From the NCBI GenBank assembly GCA_947489195.1, contig CANLCT010000042.1, positions 1 to 38,573 of the forward strand: a stretch of DNA of 38,573 nt, in the 5' to 3' direction. The notes beneath the pieces were generated by a model that was not told the DNA's origin, ran no database searches, and saw nothing but the letters and a program-made list of their open reading frames with translations. The translations under genes and the position numbers were made by a program. Positions within the stretch are counted from its first letter, which is position 1, and every line of letters starts with the position of its first letter. This DNA comes from an uncultured Aquimarina sp. (GTDB lineage Bacteria; Bacteroidota; Bacteroidia; Flavobacteriales; Flavobacteriaceae). This document shows, in pieces, positions 1 to 6,831 of the stretch.

Positions 1-50
1 AAATTTGCGTCTGGTCATAATGCGTAATTTATTAAAAAATCACTTAATAA

Positions 51-338
51 ATTATATCAACAAAACTAGACATTCCAGATAGAACAAGAACTTCAACAAA
101 AGCAATTATGGAGAATCTATCTAAAGGTTTTAGTCACTTTTACAAACAGTTGAATACAGATAAGGATTTACAACTAAAATCTTTAAGAAAAACTTACCTA
201 ACATACCTTTCTGCAACTATGAGTGGAGATGCAAAAAAATTATCATCGCACACTACTGATGAAGTGCTACAAAAAAATTATATCGATCAAAAAGTTGTGA
301 GTAAAGCAATCAAAGAATTGGATATTTTCAGCTCATAA
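51..338 (+). pseudogene. Tyrosine recombinase (phage/ICE integrase) C-terminal remnant
   Basis: Only the C-terminal end of a tyrosine-type site-specific recombinase is visible. The open frame starts after a TAA at 48-50, and the first ATG is at 108 (76 residues from there). It keeps the box II arginine in KSLRKTY, a histidine in SSHTTD and the nucleophile tyrosine in KNYID, in the usual order and spacing for the catalytic domain. The N-terminal SAM-like and core-binding domains and the first catalytic arginine are missing. All three plus-strand frames are interrupted between 1 and about 87, so this looks like a decayed gene and not one merely cut by the window edge, although more may lie to the left. 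It points toward the 3' end of the tRNA-Met gene 113 bp away, the usual geometry of an integrated element. The residues fit the integrases of Bacteroidota mobile elements, but no search was run. Confidence 0.7.
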
Positions 339-351
339 ATTTTGTCAAAAC

Positions 352-377
352 GGTACTTTTAAAAGGTACTTTTAAAA
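352..377. repeat. Two tandem copies of a 13-bp repeat
   Basis: GGTACTTTTAAAA occurs twice head to tail, just after the integrase remnant and before the terminator next to the tRNA. It could be slippage in AT-rich DNA or part of an old attachment region. I see no third copy in the window. Confidence 0.7.
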
Positions 378-420
378 AAAAGTAAAAAATGAATTATATA
401 ACTCAATCTTTTTAAAATCA

Positions 421-446
421 AAAACCCTTGAAAATCAAGGGTTTTT
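421..446 (-). terminator. Intrinsic terminator of tRNA-Met, probably bidirectional
   Basis: A perfect 10-bp stem (AAAACCCTTG / CAAGGGTTTT) with a 5-nt loop is flanked by A and T runs on both sides. It begins five bases beyond the tRNA 3' end on the minus strand and would also stop plus-strand transcripts coming from the integrase remnant. Confidence 0.75.
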
Positions 447-450
447 GTAG

Positions 451-524
451 TAGCGAGAACGGGAATTGAACCCGTGACCTCCGGGTTATGAATCCGACGC
501 TCTAACCAACTGAGCTACCTCGCC
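451..524 (-). tRNA. tRNA-Met (CAT anticodon)
   Basis: The minus strand folds as a complete 74-nt tRNA. It starts GGCGAGG, has the D-arm GCTCAGTTGGTTAGAGC, an anticodon stem-loop with loop TTCATAA (anticodon CAT), and the T-arm sequence GGGTTCAATTCCC, ending TCTCGCTA. The acceptor stem pairs fully with two G-U pairs, and CCA is not encoded. Pair 1-72 is formed (G-U), which favours elongator methionine over initiator tRNA. A CAT anticodon can also belong to a tRNA-Ile whose C34 becomes lysidine, and I cannot exclude that by eye. An integrase remnant lies beside its 3' end. Confidence 0.93.
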
Positions 525-573
525 GTTTTATTTATAAATGCTAAACATAATGGGCTTGACCCGTTAGCGGGTG

Positions 574-606
574 CAAATATAGTAAGATATATCAATTACC
601 CAAAAA
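574..606 (-). promoter_or_regulatory. Bacteroidota-type promoter of tRNA-Met
   Basis: On the minus strand the sequence reads TTTTTG, exactly 19 nt, then TATATTTG. This matches the Bacteroidota primary sigma factor pattern (TTTG at about -33, TAnnTTTG at -7). Transcription would start near 567-570, about 45 nt before the mature tRNA. Confidence 0.7.
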
Positions 607-689
607 CAAATTGTAGTAATTTTTTTTATGTTGATTTTGGATGGTCAATAATTAATCTATATATTGTTTGCTTAACATTATAATCGATT

Positions 690-1076
690 ATGTCTAGTAA
701 AATAAAATATGAATTAGAATTCATTATACATGCGTCTCCCCAAATGCTATATAACTATATTTCATCCCCTTCTGGATTATCCGAATGGTTTGCTGATAAT
801 GTAAACTCTCGAGGTGAATTATATACATTTATATGGGATGATAGTGAAGAACAAGCAAAATTACTATCAAAAAAGAATAATGAAAAGGTGCGTTTTCAAT
901 GGGTAGATGATCAGGACGAAGATTATTTCTTTGAAATCCGTATACAAGTTGATGAAATAACTAAAGATGTATCCTTGATGGTAACGGATTTTTCTGATGA
1001 TGATGAATTAGAAGAAAATAAAATGCTTTGGGAAAACACAATAGGAAATTTAAAGCAGGTTATTGGTTCTGTATAG
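690..1076 (+). CDS. START-like (SRPBCC-fold) domain protein
   Basis: This 128-residue acidic protein matches the small START-like family of Bacteroidota, related to the AHSA1/polyketide cyclase helix-grip fold. The family is expected to form a hydrophobic pocket, but no ligand or pathway is established. Supporting features are the N-terminal beta strand plus helix (KYELEFIIHASPQMLYNYI), the motif PSGLSEWFAD, a strand pattern through the middle and a long C-terminal amphipathic helix with MLWENTIGNLKQVI. There is no signal peptide, so it should be cytosolic. It is probably monocistronic: a strong hairpin terminator follows 30 bp after the stop. The promoter is uncertain; the nearest candidate around 650-670 has TTTG but imperfect spacing. 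I recall the same neighbour order (START-like, class IV aminotransferase, YqgE) from other flavobacteria. Confidence 0.85.
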   Translation: MSSKIKYELEFIIHASPQMLYNYISSPSGLSEWFADNVNSRGELYTFIWDDSEEQAKLLSKKNNEKVRFQWVDDQDEDYFFEIRIQVDEITKDVSLMVTDFSDDDELEENKMLWENTIGNLKQVIGSV

Positions 1077-1098
1077 AAAAAATAACTTTTTATAACAG

Positions 1099-1106
1099 TA
1101 TATTTG
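1099..1106 (+). promoter_or_regulatory. -7 element for the class IV aminotransferase gene
   Basis: TATATTTG is a perfect TAnnTTTG element ending where the terminator hairpin of the preceding gene begins. A start near 1110-1113 would give a leader of only about 22-25 nt. No good TTG is seen 19 nt upstream. Confidence 0.45.
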
Positions 1107-1134
1107 TCCCTTATTTTAAGTAAGGGACTTTTTT
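1106..1134 (+). terminator. Intrinsic terminator of the START-like gene, abutting the next start codon
   Basis: GTCCCTTA pairs perfectly with TAAGGGAC across a 7-nt loop and is followed by six T residues. The next three bases are the ATG of the aminotransferase gene, so the U-tract takes up the position where a ribosome binding site would be. Confidence 0.75.
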
Positions 1135-1995
1135 ATGATTAATTTTAACGGAGAAATACTACCTAATGCTCAAGCGAAGCTACATGTTTTTAATCGAGGT
1201 TTTGCTTATGGCGATGCTGTATTTGAAACTATTCGAGTAAATGGTAATGTTATTTTATTTTGGGAAGATCATTATTTTCGTTTAATGGCTTCAATGCGTA
1301 TTTTAAGAATGCGTATTCCCATGAATTTTACATTAGAATATCTTGAAAAGCAGGTTTTGGATACCGTAGCAAGTCACGGTATTTCAAAAAGTCAAAGCGT
1401 ACGTGTTAAATTAAGTGTTTTTAGAGATAGCGAAGGTTTATACACACCACAAAAAAATAATATTGGTTTTTTTATAAGCATTGCTAAAATTGATGCGCCT
1501 TTTTACTCATTAAATAAAATAGATACTACACCTTATGAAGTAGAGCTATTTAAAGATCATTTAGTAGCTAAAGACATACTTTCAACGCTTAAAACTAATA
1601 ATAGAGTGCTAAATGTGTTAGCAGGTATTTTTGCTAAGGAAAACGGGTTTGCAAATATGTTGCTTTTAAACACCGATAAAAAAGTAATAGAAGCCACTAA
1701 TGGAAATGTGTTTTTAATAAAAGGAAATACAATAAAAACACCACCTGTTTCTGACGGTTGTATTAGTGGAATACTTAAAAAACAAATACTCCGAATTCTT
1801 AAAAATAATACAGCATTTGAGGTTAAAGAAACTTCAATATCAGCTTTTGAGCTTCAAAAAGCAGATGAATTATTTGTTACCAATGTTATTAGCGGAATTA
1901 CATCAGTGTCAAAATACCGTAAAAAACAATATTCAAGTGATGTAAGTAAGAAAATCTTAAATTTATTAAATATGGATATTCGATTAAAAAAATAG
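1135..1995 (+). CDS. Class IV PLP-dependent aminotransferase (PabC/IlvE-like)
   Basis: This 286-residue protein has the fold-type IV PLP signatures. The N-terminal half carries FNRGFAYGDAVFETIRV, typical of D-amino acid transaminase, IlvE and 4-amino-4-deoxychorismate lyase. The likely Schiff-base lysine is K153 in LSTLKTNN, and the cofactor motif EATNGNVF follows with E186 and N189. Length is normal. Family members either transaminate branched-chain or D-amino acids, or make p-aminobenzoate from aminodeoxychorismate for folate. Sequence alone does not decide, and no pabA/pabB or ilv gene lies nearby; I lean weakly to a PabC-like role. The gene has its own -7 box overlapping the upstream terminator and ends directly against the convergent yqgE-like gene with no base between the two stop codons. 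Confidence 0.88.
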   Translation: MINFNGEILPNAQAKLHVFNRGFAYGDAVFETIRVNGNVILFWEDHYFRLMASMRILRMRIPMNFTLEYLEKQVLDTVASHGISKSQSVRVKLSVFRDSEGLYTPQKNNIGFFISIAKIDAPFYSLNKIDTTPYEVELFKDHLVAKDILSTLKTNNRVLNVLAGIFAKENGFANMLLLNTDKKVIEATNGNVFLIKGNTIKTPPVSDGCISGILKKQILRILKNNTAFEVKETSISAFELQKADELFVTNVISGITSVSKYRKKQYSSDVSKKILNLLNMDIRLKK

Positions 1996-2553
1996 TTAAT
2001 TATCGGAAGGATTATCAGGAGAATTAGCCCACAATAAATATTCTCCTCCTAAATCAAGCATGTATTCTCTCCAAAAATCTTGAGTAGGTTTTGAAATCAT
2101 ATCGCATAAATTAGAATTCACAACAACCCATATGTTTGAATTCATTTCTTCATTCAATTGATCCGATGACCAGCCCGAATATCCTAAAAAGAATTTGATG
2201 TCTTCAGGGGATATTTCTCCTTTAATAATTAATTCTGCGACAACGTTAAAATCACCGCCCCAAAAAATATTAGAACAAATTTCGACACTATTAGGTATTA
2301 AGTGTGGTATTTTATGTATAAAATATAAACTATCTTGTTCGACAGGCCCTCCATTAAAAATACGAAATTCATTAGTTATATTAGGTATAACATCAGCTAA
2401 AGTGTATGTAAGTGGTTTGTTCATTATAAAACCTATAGAACCATTACCGCTATGGTCTGCAATTAAAACAACTGAACGTTGAAATGATACATCACCTATA
2501 ATTGAAGGTTCTGCAACAAGTACGCTTCCTGTTTTCGGTTTAGTTAATAACAT
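1996..2553 (-). CDS. YqgE/AlgH family protein
   Basis: This 185-residue protein belongs to the YqgE/AlgH (DUF179) family. Visible hallmarks are the N-terminal KTGSVLVAEPSIIGD followed by FQRSVVLIADH, then the signature GSIGFIMNKPL, FNGGPVEQDSLYFIH and the mid-protein FFLGYSGWSSDQL. These cover the whole normal length. AlgH was first described as a regulator of alginate genes in Pseudomonas, but its biochemical role is unsettled, and no alginate genes occur here. It is a predicted cytosolic protein without signal peptide or membrane span. It converges with the class IV aminotransferase with zero spacing, so transcripts from the two genes are likely to overlap at their 3' ends. I see no clear TAnnTTTG box close upstream. 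Confidence 0.93.
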   Translation of the reverse strand: MLLTKPKTGSVLVAEPSIIGDVSFQRSVVLIADHSGNGSIGFIMNKPLTYTLADVIPNITNEFRIFNGGPVEQDSLYFIHKIPHLIPNSVEICSNIFWGGDFNVVAELIIKGEISPEDIKFFLGYSGWSSDQLNEEMNSNIWVVVNSNLCDMISKPTQDFWREYMLDLGGEYLLWANSPDNPSDN

Positions 2554-2923
2554 TTTTTGGTAGTTTTATTTAATATAGTATGTCAAGTAATTATTATATA
2601 AATTTATATTAAAATTCAATACAAAGCAATTTTTATTGAAATAATCACACTTAAACCCTTAAAAAATTAGCATATGATTAAAAGCTAATGATTTATGAGT
2701 AAACAAATGCTAAATATTTATTAACAAAAGTTATGAAAAAGATAAAAATTATTGAATGCTATGTAACTTAAAACTTAAAAAAGACTAAAAAAGAGAGTAA
2801 TTATTAGTCAATTTTTTAAAACTAAATAGATTTGGAGAAACTTTAAAAAGTTAATTTAAAAATAACTTTTGTTTAAAAAAAAAGGAGCTTTAAAAAAGCT
2901 CCTTTTAAAATAAAAAATATTTA
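2554..2923. other. Intergenic region between yqgE-like gene and HU gene
   Basis: These 370 bp are extremely AT-rich and contain no credible open frame. The only structured element is the HU terminator at 2875-2906. The remainder should hold the yqgE promoter, but I could not identify a convincing one. Confidence 0.6.
2875..2906 (-). terminator. Intrinsic terminator of the HU gene
   Basis: Read on the minus strand, AAAAGGAGCTTT pairs with AAAGCTCCTTTT over a 3-nt loop (12-bp perfect stem) and continues into a run of nine T residues. It lies just downstream of the HU stop codon. Confidence 0.85.
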
Positions 2924-3196
2924 TTAGTTTACAGAGGCTGATAATTCAGAACCTGCTTTAAACTTTACTACATTTTTCGCTGCAATTTTTATTGTTTTAC
3001 CTGTTTGAGGATTTCTACCATCTCTAGCAGCTCTTTCAGAAACTGACCAAGATCCAAATCCAACAAGCGATACACGACCTCCTTGCTTTAAGGTTTTTTC
3101 AACATCACCTAAAAAAGTTTCAAGAGCAACTTTTGCAGCAGCTTTAGTTATACCTGCGCTTTCAGCCATGCTTTCAATTAATTCTGTTTTATTCAT
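2924..3196 (-). CDS. HU family DNA-binding protein
   Basis: This 90-residue basic protein is a complete HU/IHF-type histone-like protein. It begins MNKTELIESMAESAGITKAA (helical dimerisation domain), continues with ALETFLGDVEKTLKQGGRVSL and VGFGSWSV, and has the DNA-binding beta-arm around residues 53-74 with GRNPQTGKTIKI, where the proline is expected to intercalate into DNA. The C-terminal KNVVKFKAGSEL completes the fold. HU bends and compacts DNA as a dimer and affects replication, recombination and transcription. Lack of IHF-specific features and its small size favour HU. It has its own strong promoter (3253-3282) and a strong terminator, so it is a single-gene transcript, probably highly expressed. 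Confidence 0.96.
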   Translation of the reverse strand: MNKTELIESMAESAGITKAAAKVALETFLGDVEKTLKQGGRVSLVGFGSWSVSERAARDGRNPQTGKTIKIAAKNVVKFKAGSELSASVN

Positions 3197-3252
3197 AATT
3201 ACCGATTTAAAAATTAGTATAGTGTTTAATCGTTTATTTGATTAGACTTACA

Positions 3253-3282
3253 CAAAATTATATGCTTTTTGCTCTCATGCAA
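3253..3282 (-). promoter_or_regulatory. Promoter of the HU gene
   Basis: Minus strand TTG, exactly 19 nt, then TAATTTTG fits the Bacteroidota consensus. The start would lie near 3247, giving a 5' leader of about 50 nt before the ATG at 3196. Confidence 0.65.
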
Positions 3283-3307
3283 GTGGTAGCCTACGTTTTA
3301 GGGCTAT

Positions 3308-3341
3308 TTGTTAATAAAACACAGTGATTGTTAATAAAACA
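3308..3341. repeat. 14-bp direct repeat with 20-bp period upstream of the HU promoter
   Basis: TTGTTAATAAAACA is present at 3308-3321 and again at 3328-3341, two helical turns apart. It sits 26 bp upstream of the HU promoter and downstream of fmt, so it could be a protein-binding site or UP-like element for HU. Confidence 0.6.
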
Positions 3342-3370
3342 TGCCATTAAAACGTTTGAAATGGGGCTAT

Positions 3371-4315
3371 TTATTCTAAAAATGCATTTTCATCAAAGGA
3401 ATACCCATTAAGTAAATCCTTAATTTCCATAGCTTTTTTACCTGGTAGTTGCATTTTGCTAACATAAATAATTCCATTTTTTACGAAAATACAGCTCTTT
3501 TTGTCTATTATTTTTAGTGATCCAACGGTTTCATTATGCTCGTTTTTTTCAAATGAAGCATTTAAAATTTTTATTTGTTGTTGTTTGTTTTTGTTATTTA
3601 AAAAACACCATGCAGCAGGGTAGGGGCTAAGACCTCTTATTAGGTTATGAATTGTTTCTCCGCTTTTAGACCAATCGATTTTAGTATTTTCTTTTGTTAA
3701 TTTATAAGCAGTTTTAGGCTCTTTATCGGGTTGAGCTTGCGTACTAACATTACCTTTTTCAATTAAATCTACTGTTTGTAATACTAATTGGGCTCCTTCT
3801 TCCATTAATCGATCATGTAGTATACCTGCAGTATCATTATTAGATATAGGAATTTGTTGTTGTAAAATGATATGGCCCGTATCAATTTTTTCATCAATAA
3901 AAAACGTAGTATTTCCGGTTAGTGTTTCTCCATTAATTACCGCCCAATTTATTGGAGCAGCACCCCTATACTCGGGTAATAATGAAGCATGCAAATTAAA
4001 GGTGCCTAATTTGGGCATAGCCCAAACTACTTTAGGTAACATTCGAAAAGCTACAATTATTTGTAAATCAGCCTCAAGGTTTTTCAATTCTTCAAGAAAG
4101 GGTGTCGCTTTTAAATTTGTAGGTTGTAATATAGGTAAGTTTACCGATTCTGCATACACCTTAACTGCCGAGGCACGTAATTTTTGCCCTCTCCCAGCGG
4201 GTCGATCTGGTGCCGTAATAACGCCTACAACATTATATTTGTTTTCAACTAAACTTTTTAAGGAAGCTACTGCAAAATCAGGAGTTCCCATAAAAACTAT
4301 TTTTAGTTTTTTCAT
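3371..4315 (-). CDS. fmt: Methionyl-tRNA formyltransferase
   Basis: This 314-residue enzyme transfers a formyl group from 10-formyl-tetrahydrofolate to Met-tRNAfMet, producing the initiator tRNA for translation. The N-terminal Rossmann-like domain starts KIVFMGTPDFAV. The catalytic triad is visible as N107 and H109 in FNLHASLLPEYRGAAPI and D145 in EKIDTGHI. The tRNA loop motif DRPAGRGQKL is present near residue 37, and a C-terminal OB-type domain follows from about residue 205 (IRGLSPYPAAWC). Length is normal. Its ATG overlaps the TGA stop of recQ (ATGA), so the two are probably translationally coupled within the ATPase-recQ-fmt operon. It usually neighbours def in other phyla, but not here. 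Confidence 0.97.
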   Translation of the reverse strand: MKKLKIVFMGTPDFAVASLKSLVENKYNVVGVITAPDRPAGRGQKLRASAVKVYAESVNLPILQPTNLKATPFLEELKNLEADLQIIVAFRMLPKVVWAMPKLGTFNLHASLLPEYRGAAPINWAVINGETLTGNTTFFIDEKIDTGHIILQQQIPISNNDTAGILHDRLMEEGAQLVLQTVDLIEKGNVSTQAQPDKEPKTAYKLTKENTKIDWSKSGETIHNLIRGLSPYPAAWCFLNNKNKQQQIKILNASFEKNEHNETVGSLKIIDKKSCIFVKNGIIYVSKMQLPGKKAMEIKDLLNGYSFDENAFLE

Positions 4316-6216
4316 GTTTGTATTAATTTATATGTATTATCAGGTTGAATAGCTATAACACCTTCTTCCATTAGGCTACGCAAGATACGAATAAGGTCAA
4401 CTTCGGCATATTTTAAATTTGCCAAAATTGAACGCGAATCTTGAGCTTTATGTGCTAATGTATTTTTTATAGCTTCTTTAATTTGGTTGTCATTAATTGT
4501 AGGTGTAGCTTTATTTTTTATACAAACAGAACATACACCACATGCCTCTGAGGATTCTCCAAAATAATTCAACAATTGTATGGATTTACAAGTGTTGTTA
4601 TTTTCAACATAAGTGATCACTTTTTTTATCTTTTGGAGCTTATTTTCTAAATGGAATTTTATGTATCTGGAAATACCGTTAATGGCTATTTCATCTTCTC
4701 TGGGTTGTAAATACATTAATTGACTATCGTAGGTTTCATTATGAAAAAAAATAATCTCTTGTGCAGCAAGTTTTGTAAGCTTTTCAGCTAAATTATTTAA
4801 GGAAATTTTTAATGCTTGCGAAATTTTTTCTAAATTTATAGTAACAGGTTCCACATAAACTCCGGGGTAGCTTCGGCCTATTTGACTAAAAATGGGTTCG
4901 TAGTTGGGGTTTTGATCTATAAAATTTTGTAATTGACCAATTGAAACCAATATTTGAAATTGTGAAGTTTCTTTAAATACTTCTGTAAAATTTAAAAGTC
5001 CATTTTTATCTAAAATTTTAAAAGTTGCGTATACCTTAGATTTTGATAATTGATAACGTTCGCAAAACTTTGAAAATTCGATATAATAAGTCTGTGATTC
5101 CCCTTCGCCATAACTAATTTGTAAGTAGCTGGATAATTTTCGATAAGTATGCTTTATAAAATCAATATCTGGAGTTTGTGATAAGTACTGATTTTTTAAT
5201 TTCTGTATGGCATTCCCAGTTTGTAATAAAAGGGCATAGGCTGGTGCACCATCACGTCCTGCCCGCCCAGCTTCTTGAAAATAACTTTCAATACTTTGTG
5301 GAATATGCATATGCACAACAGTTCGTACATCTGGTTTATCAATTCCCATTCCAAAGGCATTAGTGGCAACCATTACCTGAGCTTTATTTTGCATCCATAA
5401 TTTAAAATTCGATTGTTTTGTTTTCGAATGTAAACCTCCATGGTAAGTAACACATCTAATATGATGATTTGTTAAGTATTCAGCTATTTTTTCGGTAGCG
5501 TTTCTTCGGGGTACGTATACTATAGTTGCACCTTTTTGTTTACTTACAATTTGTAGTAATAAGTATTTTTTATCTTGAGTTTTATAAATTCCGTAGCTTA
5601 AATTTTTACGCTTATATGAAGTTTTAAATAATTGATAATTTTTAAATTTTAATTGAGTAATTATATCTTCTTGCACCTGTTTTGTCGCCGTAGCAGTTAA
5701 TGCTATTGTAGGGGTGTTGGGTAATAATTCGCGAATTTGACTTAGCAGTAAATAGGAAGGTCTAAAATCATGACCCCATTGCGAAATACAATGGGCTTCA
5801 TCAACAGCTATTAACGAAACATTCATTTTTTGAATTCGTTCTTTGACCAATTCTTGTTGTAAACGCTCGGGGGAAACGTATAGAAATTTATAATTTCCGT
5901 GGATACAATTGTCAAGTAATACATCCAATTCAGAAAAAGATGTACCACTAGGAAGCATCATTGCTTTTATACCTTTGTCTTTTAATTGAGTTACTTGATC
6001 CTCCATTAAAGCAACCAAAGGAGATATAACCAAGCAAATTCCATTATTAAGTAGTGCGGGTACTTGATAACAAATAGACTTTCCACCGCCAGTAGGCATA
6101 AGTACTAAAGTGTCTTTTTTGTCAAGGATTGATTGTATAATTGTTCGTTGTTTTGTTCTAAAACCTTCATACCCCCAGTAATATTTAAGTATAGCTTCGG
6201 GAGTATTCATTAGCAA
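4312..6216 (-). CDS. recQ: ATP-dependent DNA helicase RecQ
   Basis: A 634-residue superfamily 2 3'-5' helicase involved in recombination and fork repair. It shows RecQ motif 0 (YWGYEGFRTKQ), Walker A MPTGGGKS at residues 40-47, Walker B DEAH at 139-142 within VDEAHCISQWGHDFRPSY, motif III ALTATAT, and motif VI QEAGRAGRDG. The RQC zinc site is present as a cysteine in NNTCKSIQLLNYFGE followed by CGVCSVC. The last 60 residues form a short winged-helix-like tail; I cannot recognise a typical HRDC domain. The chosen ATG at 6216 lies seven bases inside the end of the upstream ATPase gene; a second ATG two codons later is equally possible. The 3' end overlaps fmt by four bases. Confidence 0.96.
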   Translation of the reverse strand: MLMNTPEAILKYYWGYEGFRTKQRTIIQSILDKKDTLVLMPTGGGKSICYQVPALLNNGICLVISPLVALMEDQVTQLKDKGIKAMMLPSGTSFSELDVLLDNCIHGNYKFLYVSPERLQQELVKERIQKMNVSLIAVDEAHCISQWGHDFRPSYLLLSQIRELLPNTPTIALTATATKQVQEDIITQLKFKNYQLFKTSYKRKNLSYGIYKTQDKKYLLLQIVSKQKGATIVYVPRRNATEKIAEYLTNHHIRCVTYHGGLHSKTKQSNFKLWMQNKAQVMVATNAFGMGIDKPDVRTVVHMHIPQSIESYFQEAGRAGRDGAPAYALLLQTGNAIQKLKNQYLSQTPDIDFIKHTYRKLSSYLQISYGEGESQTYYIEFSKFCERYQLSKSKVYATFKILDKNGLLNFTEVFKETSQFQILVSIGQLQNFIDQNPNYEPIFSQIGRSYPGVYVEPVTINLEKISQALKISLNNLAEKLTKLAAQEIIFFHNETYDSQLMYLQPREDEIAINGISRYIKFHLENKLQKIKKVITYVENNNTCKSIQLLNYFGESSEACGVCSVCIKNKATPTINDNQIKEAIKNTLAHKAQDSRSILANLKYAEVDLIRILRSLMEEGVIAIQPDNTYKLIQT

Positions 6217-6743
6217 TGTTTTAAAATAAAAGAAACACGATCAGAAACGTTACCTGTAGGAACCTCAATTACAGTATACCCGTAGGATAAATAACTGTTT
6301 TTTAAACAGTCGTATATCGTTTTTGCTTGTTCAAATGTTTCGTAACGCTCACTATCTTGTATATGTATTTCATTCCAAGGAGGTAATAAAAAAATAGTAT
6401 CATACATATAGCTTTTACAAGCTAAAGAAAAACTTTTTGGAATAGCTTGCTTTGCATAATCCATGTATGCAATGATATCAATAATACTACGATCAAAGAA
6501 ACATAAAGGTTGAGCTATTTTTTCGGCACTTTTATATTGAAGAATTCTACTTTGCAAAATTTCTTCATTAAACTGTTTTGGGTGGGTTAAAAAAGGTTGC
6601 GTTATTCCTTTTTTTTGTGCTTCGCGAATTAAATCACGCGAAACTTCATGAAAACAATGTTTTCCAAGTTTTTCTAATTCATTAATTAATGTGGTTTTTC
6701 CAGAACTTGGTCCACCTGATAATACAATTTTTTTAGCTTGCAC
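6210..6743 (-). CDS. P-loop AAA-type ATPase/kinase-like protein (AAA_28-like)
   Basis: This protein has a Walker A GGPSSGKTT close to the N-terminus, followed by an AAA_28/NadR-kinase-like layout: HEVSRDLI after the second strand, an FFDRSIIDIIAY motif resembling the DRS segment of nucleoside and nicotinamide riboside kinases, and a LLPPWNEIHIQDSERYET segment. That suggests a small-molecule kinase or ATPase, but the substrate is unknown. I chose the GTG at 6743 (177 residues), which puts the P-loop about ten residues in, as in relatives, and is preceded by an A-rich stretch. The frame stays open to a TTG at 6791, adding sixteen hydrophobic and basic residues. It overlaps recQ by seven bases and heads the ATPase-recQ-fmt operon. 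Confidence 0.82.
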   Translation of the reverse strand: MQAKKIVLSGGPSSGKTTLINELEKLGKHCFHEVSRDLIREAQKKGITQPFLTHPKQFNEEILQSRILQYKSAEKIAQPLCFFDRSIIDIIAYMDYAKQAIPKSFSLACKSYMYDTIFLLPPWNEIHIQDSERYETFEQAKTIYDCLKNSYLSYGYTVIEVPTGNVSDRVSFILKHC

Positions 6744-6831
6744 GTCTTTTTTAGCTAATTTCAGTATAATTTTTCTTAAATAAAAGCACAATAGTACTAA
6801 GATATGTTTAGGGCAATACTTTTAGCTTTTT

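Noticed and set aside
2195..2482. Plus-strand open frame of 95 codons inside the yqgE-like gene
   Set aside because: It is antisense to a complete, motif-rich YqgE/AlgH gene and has no family resemblance.
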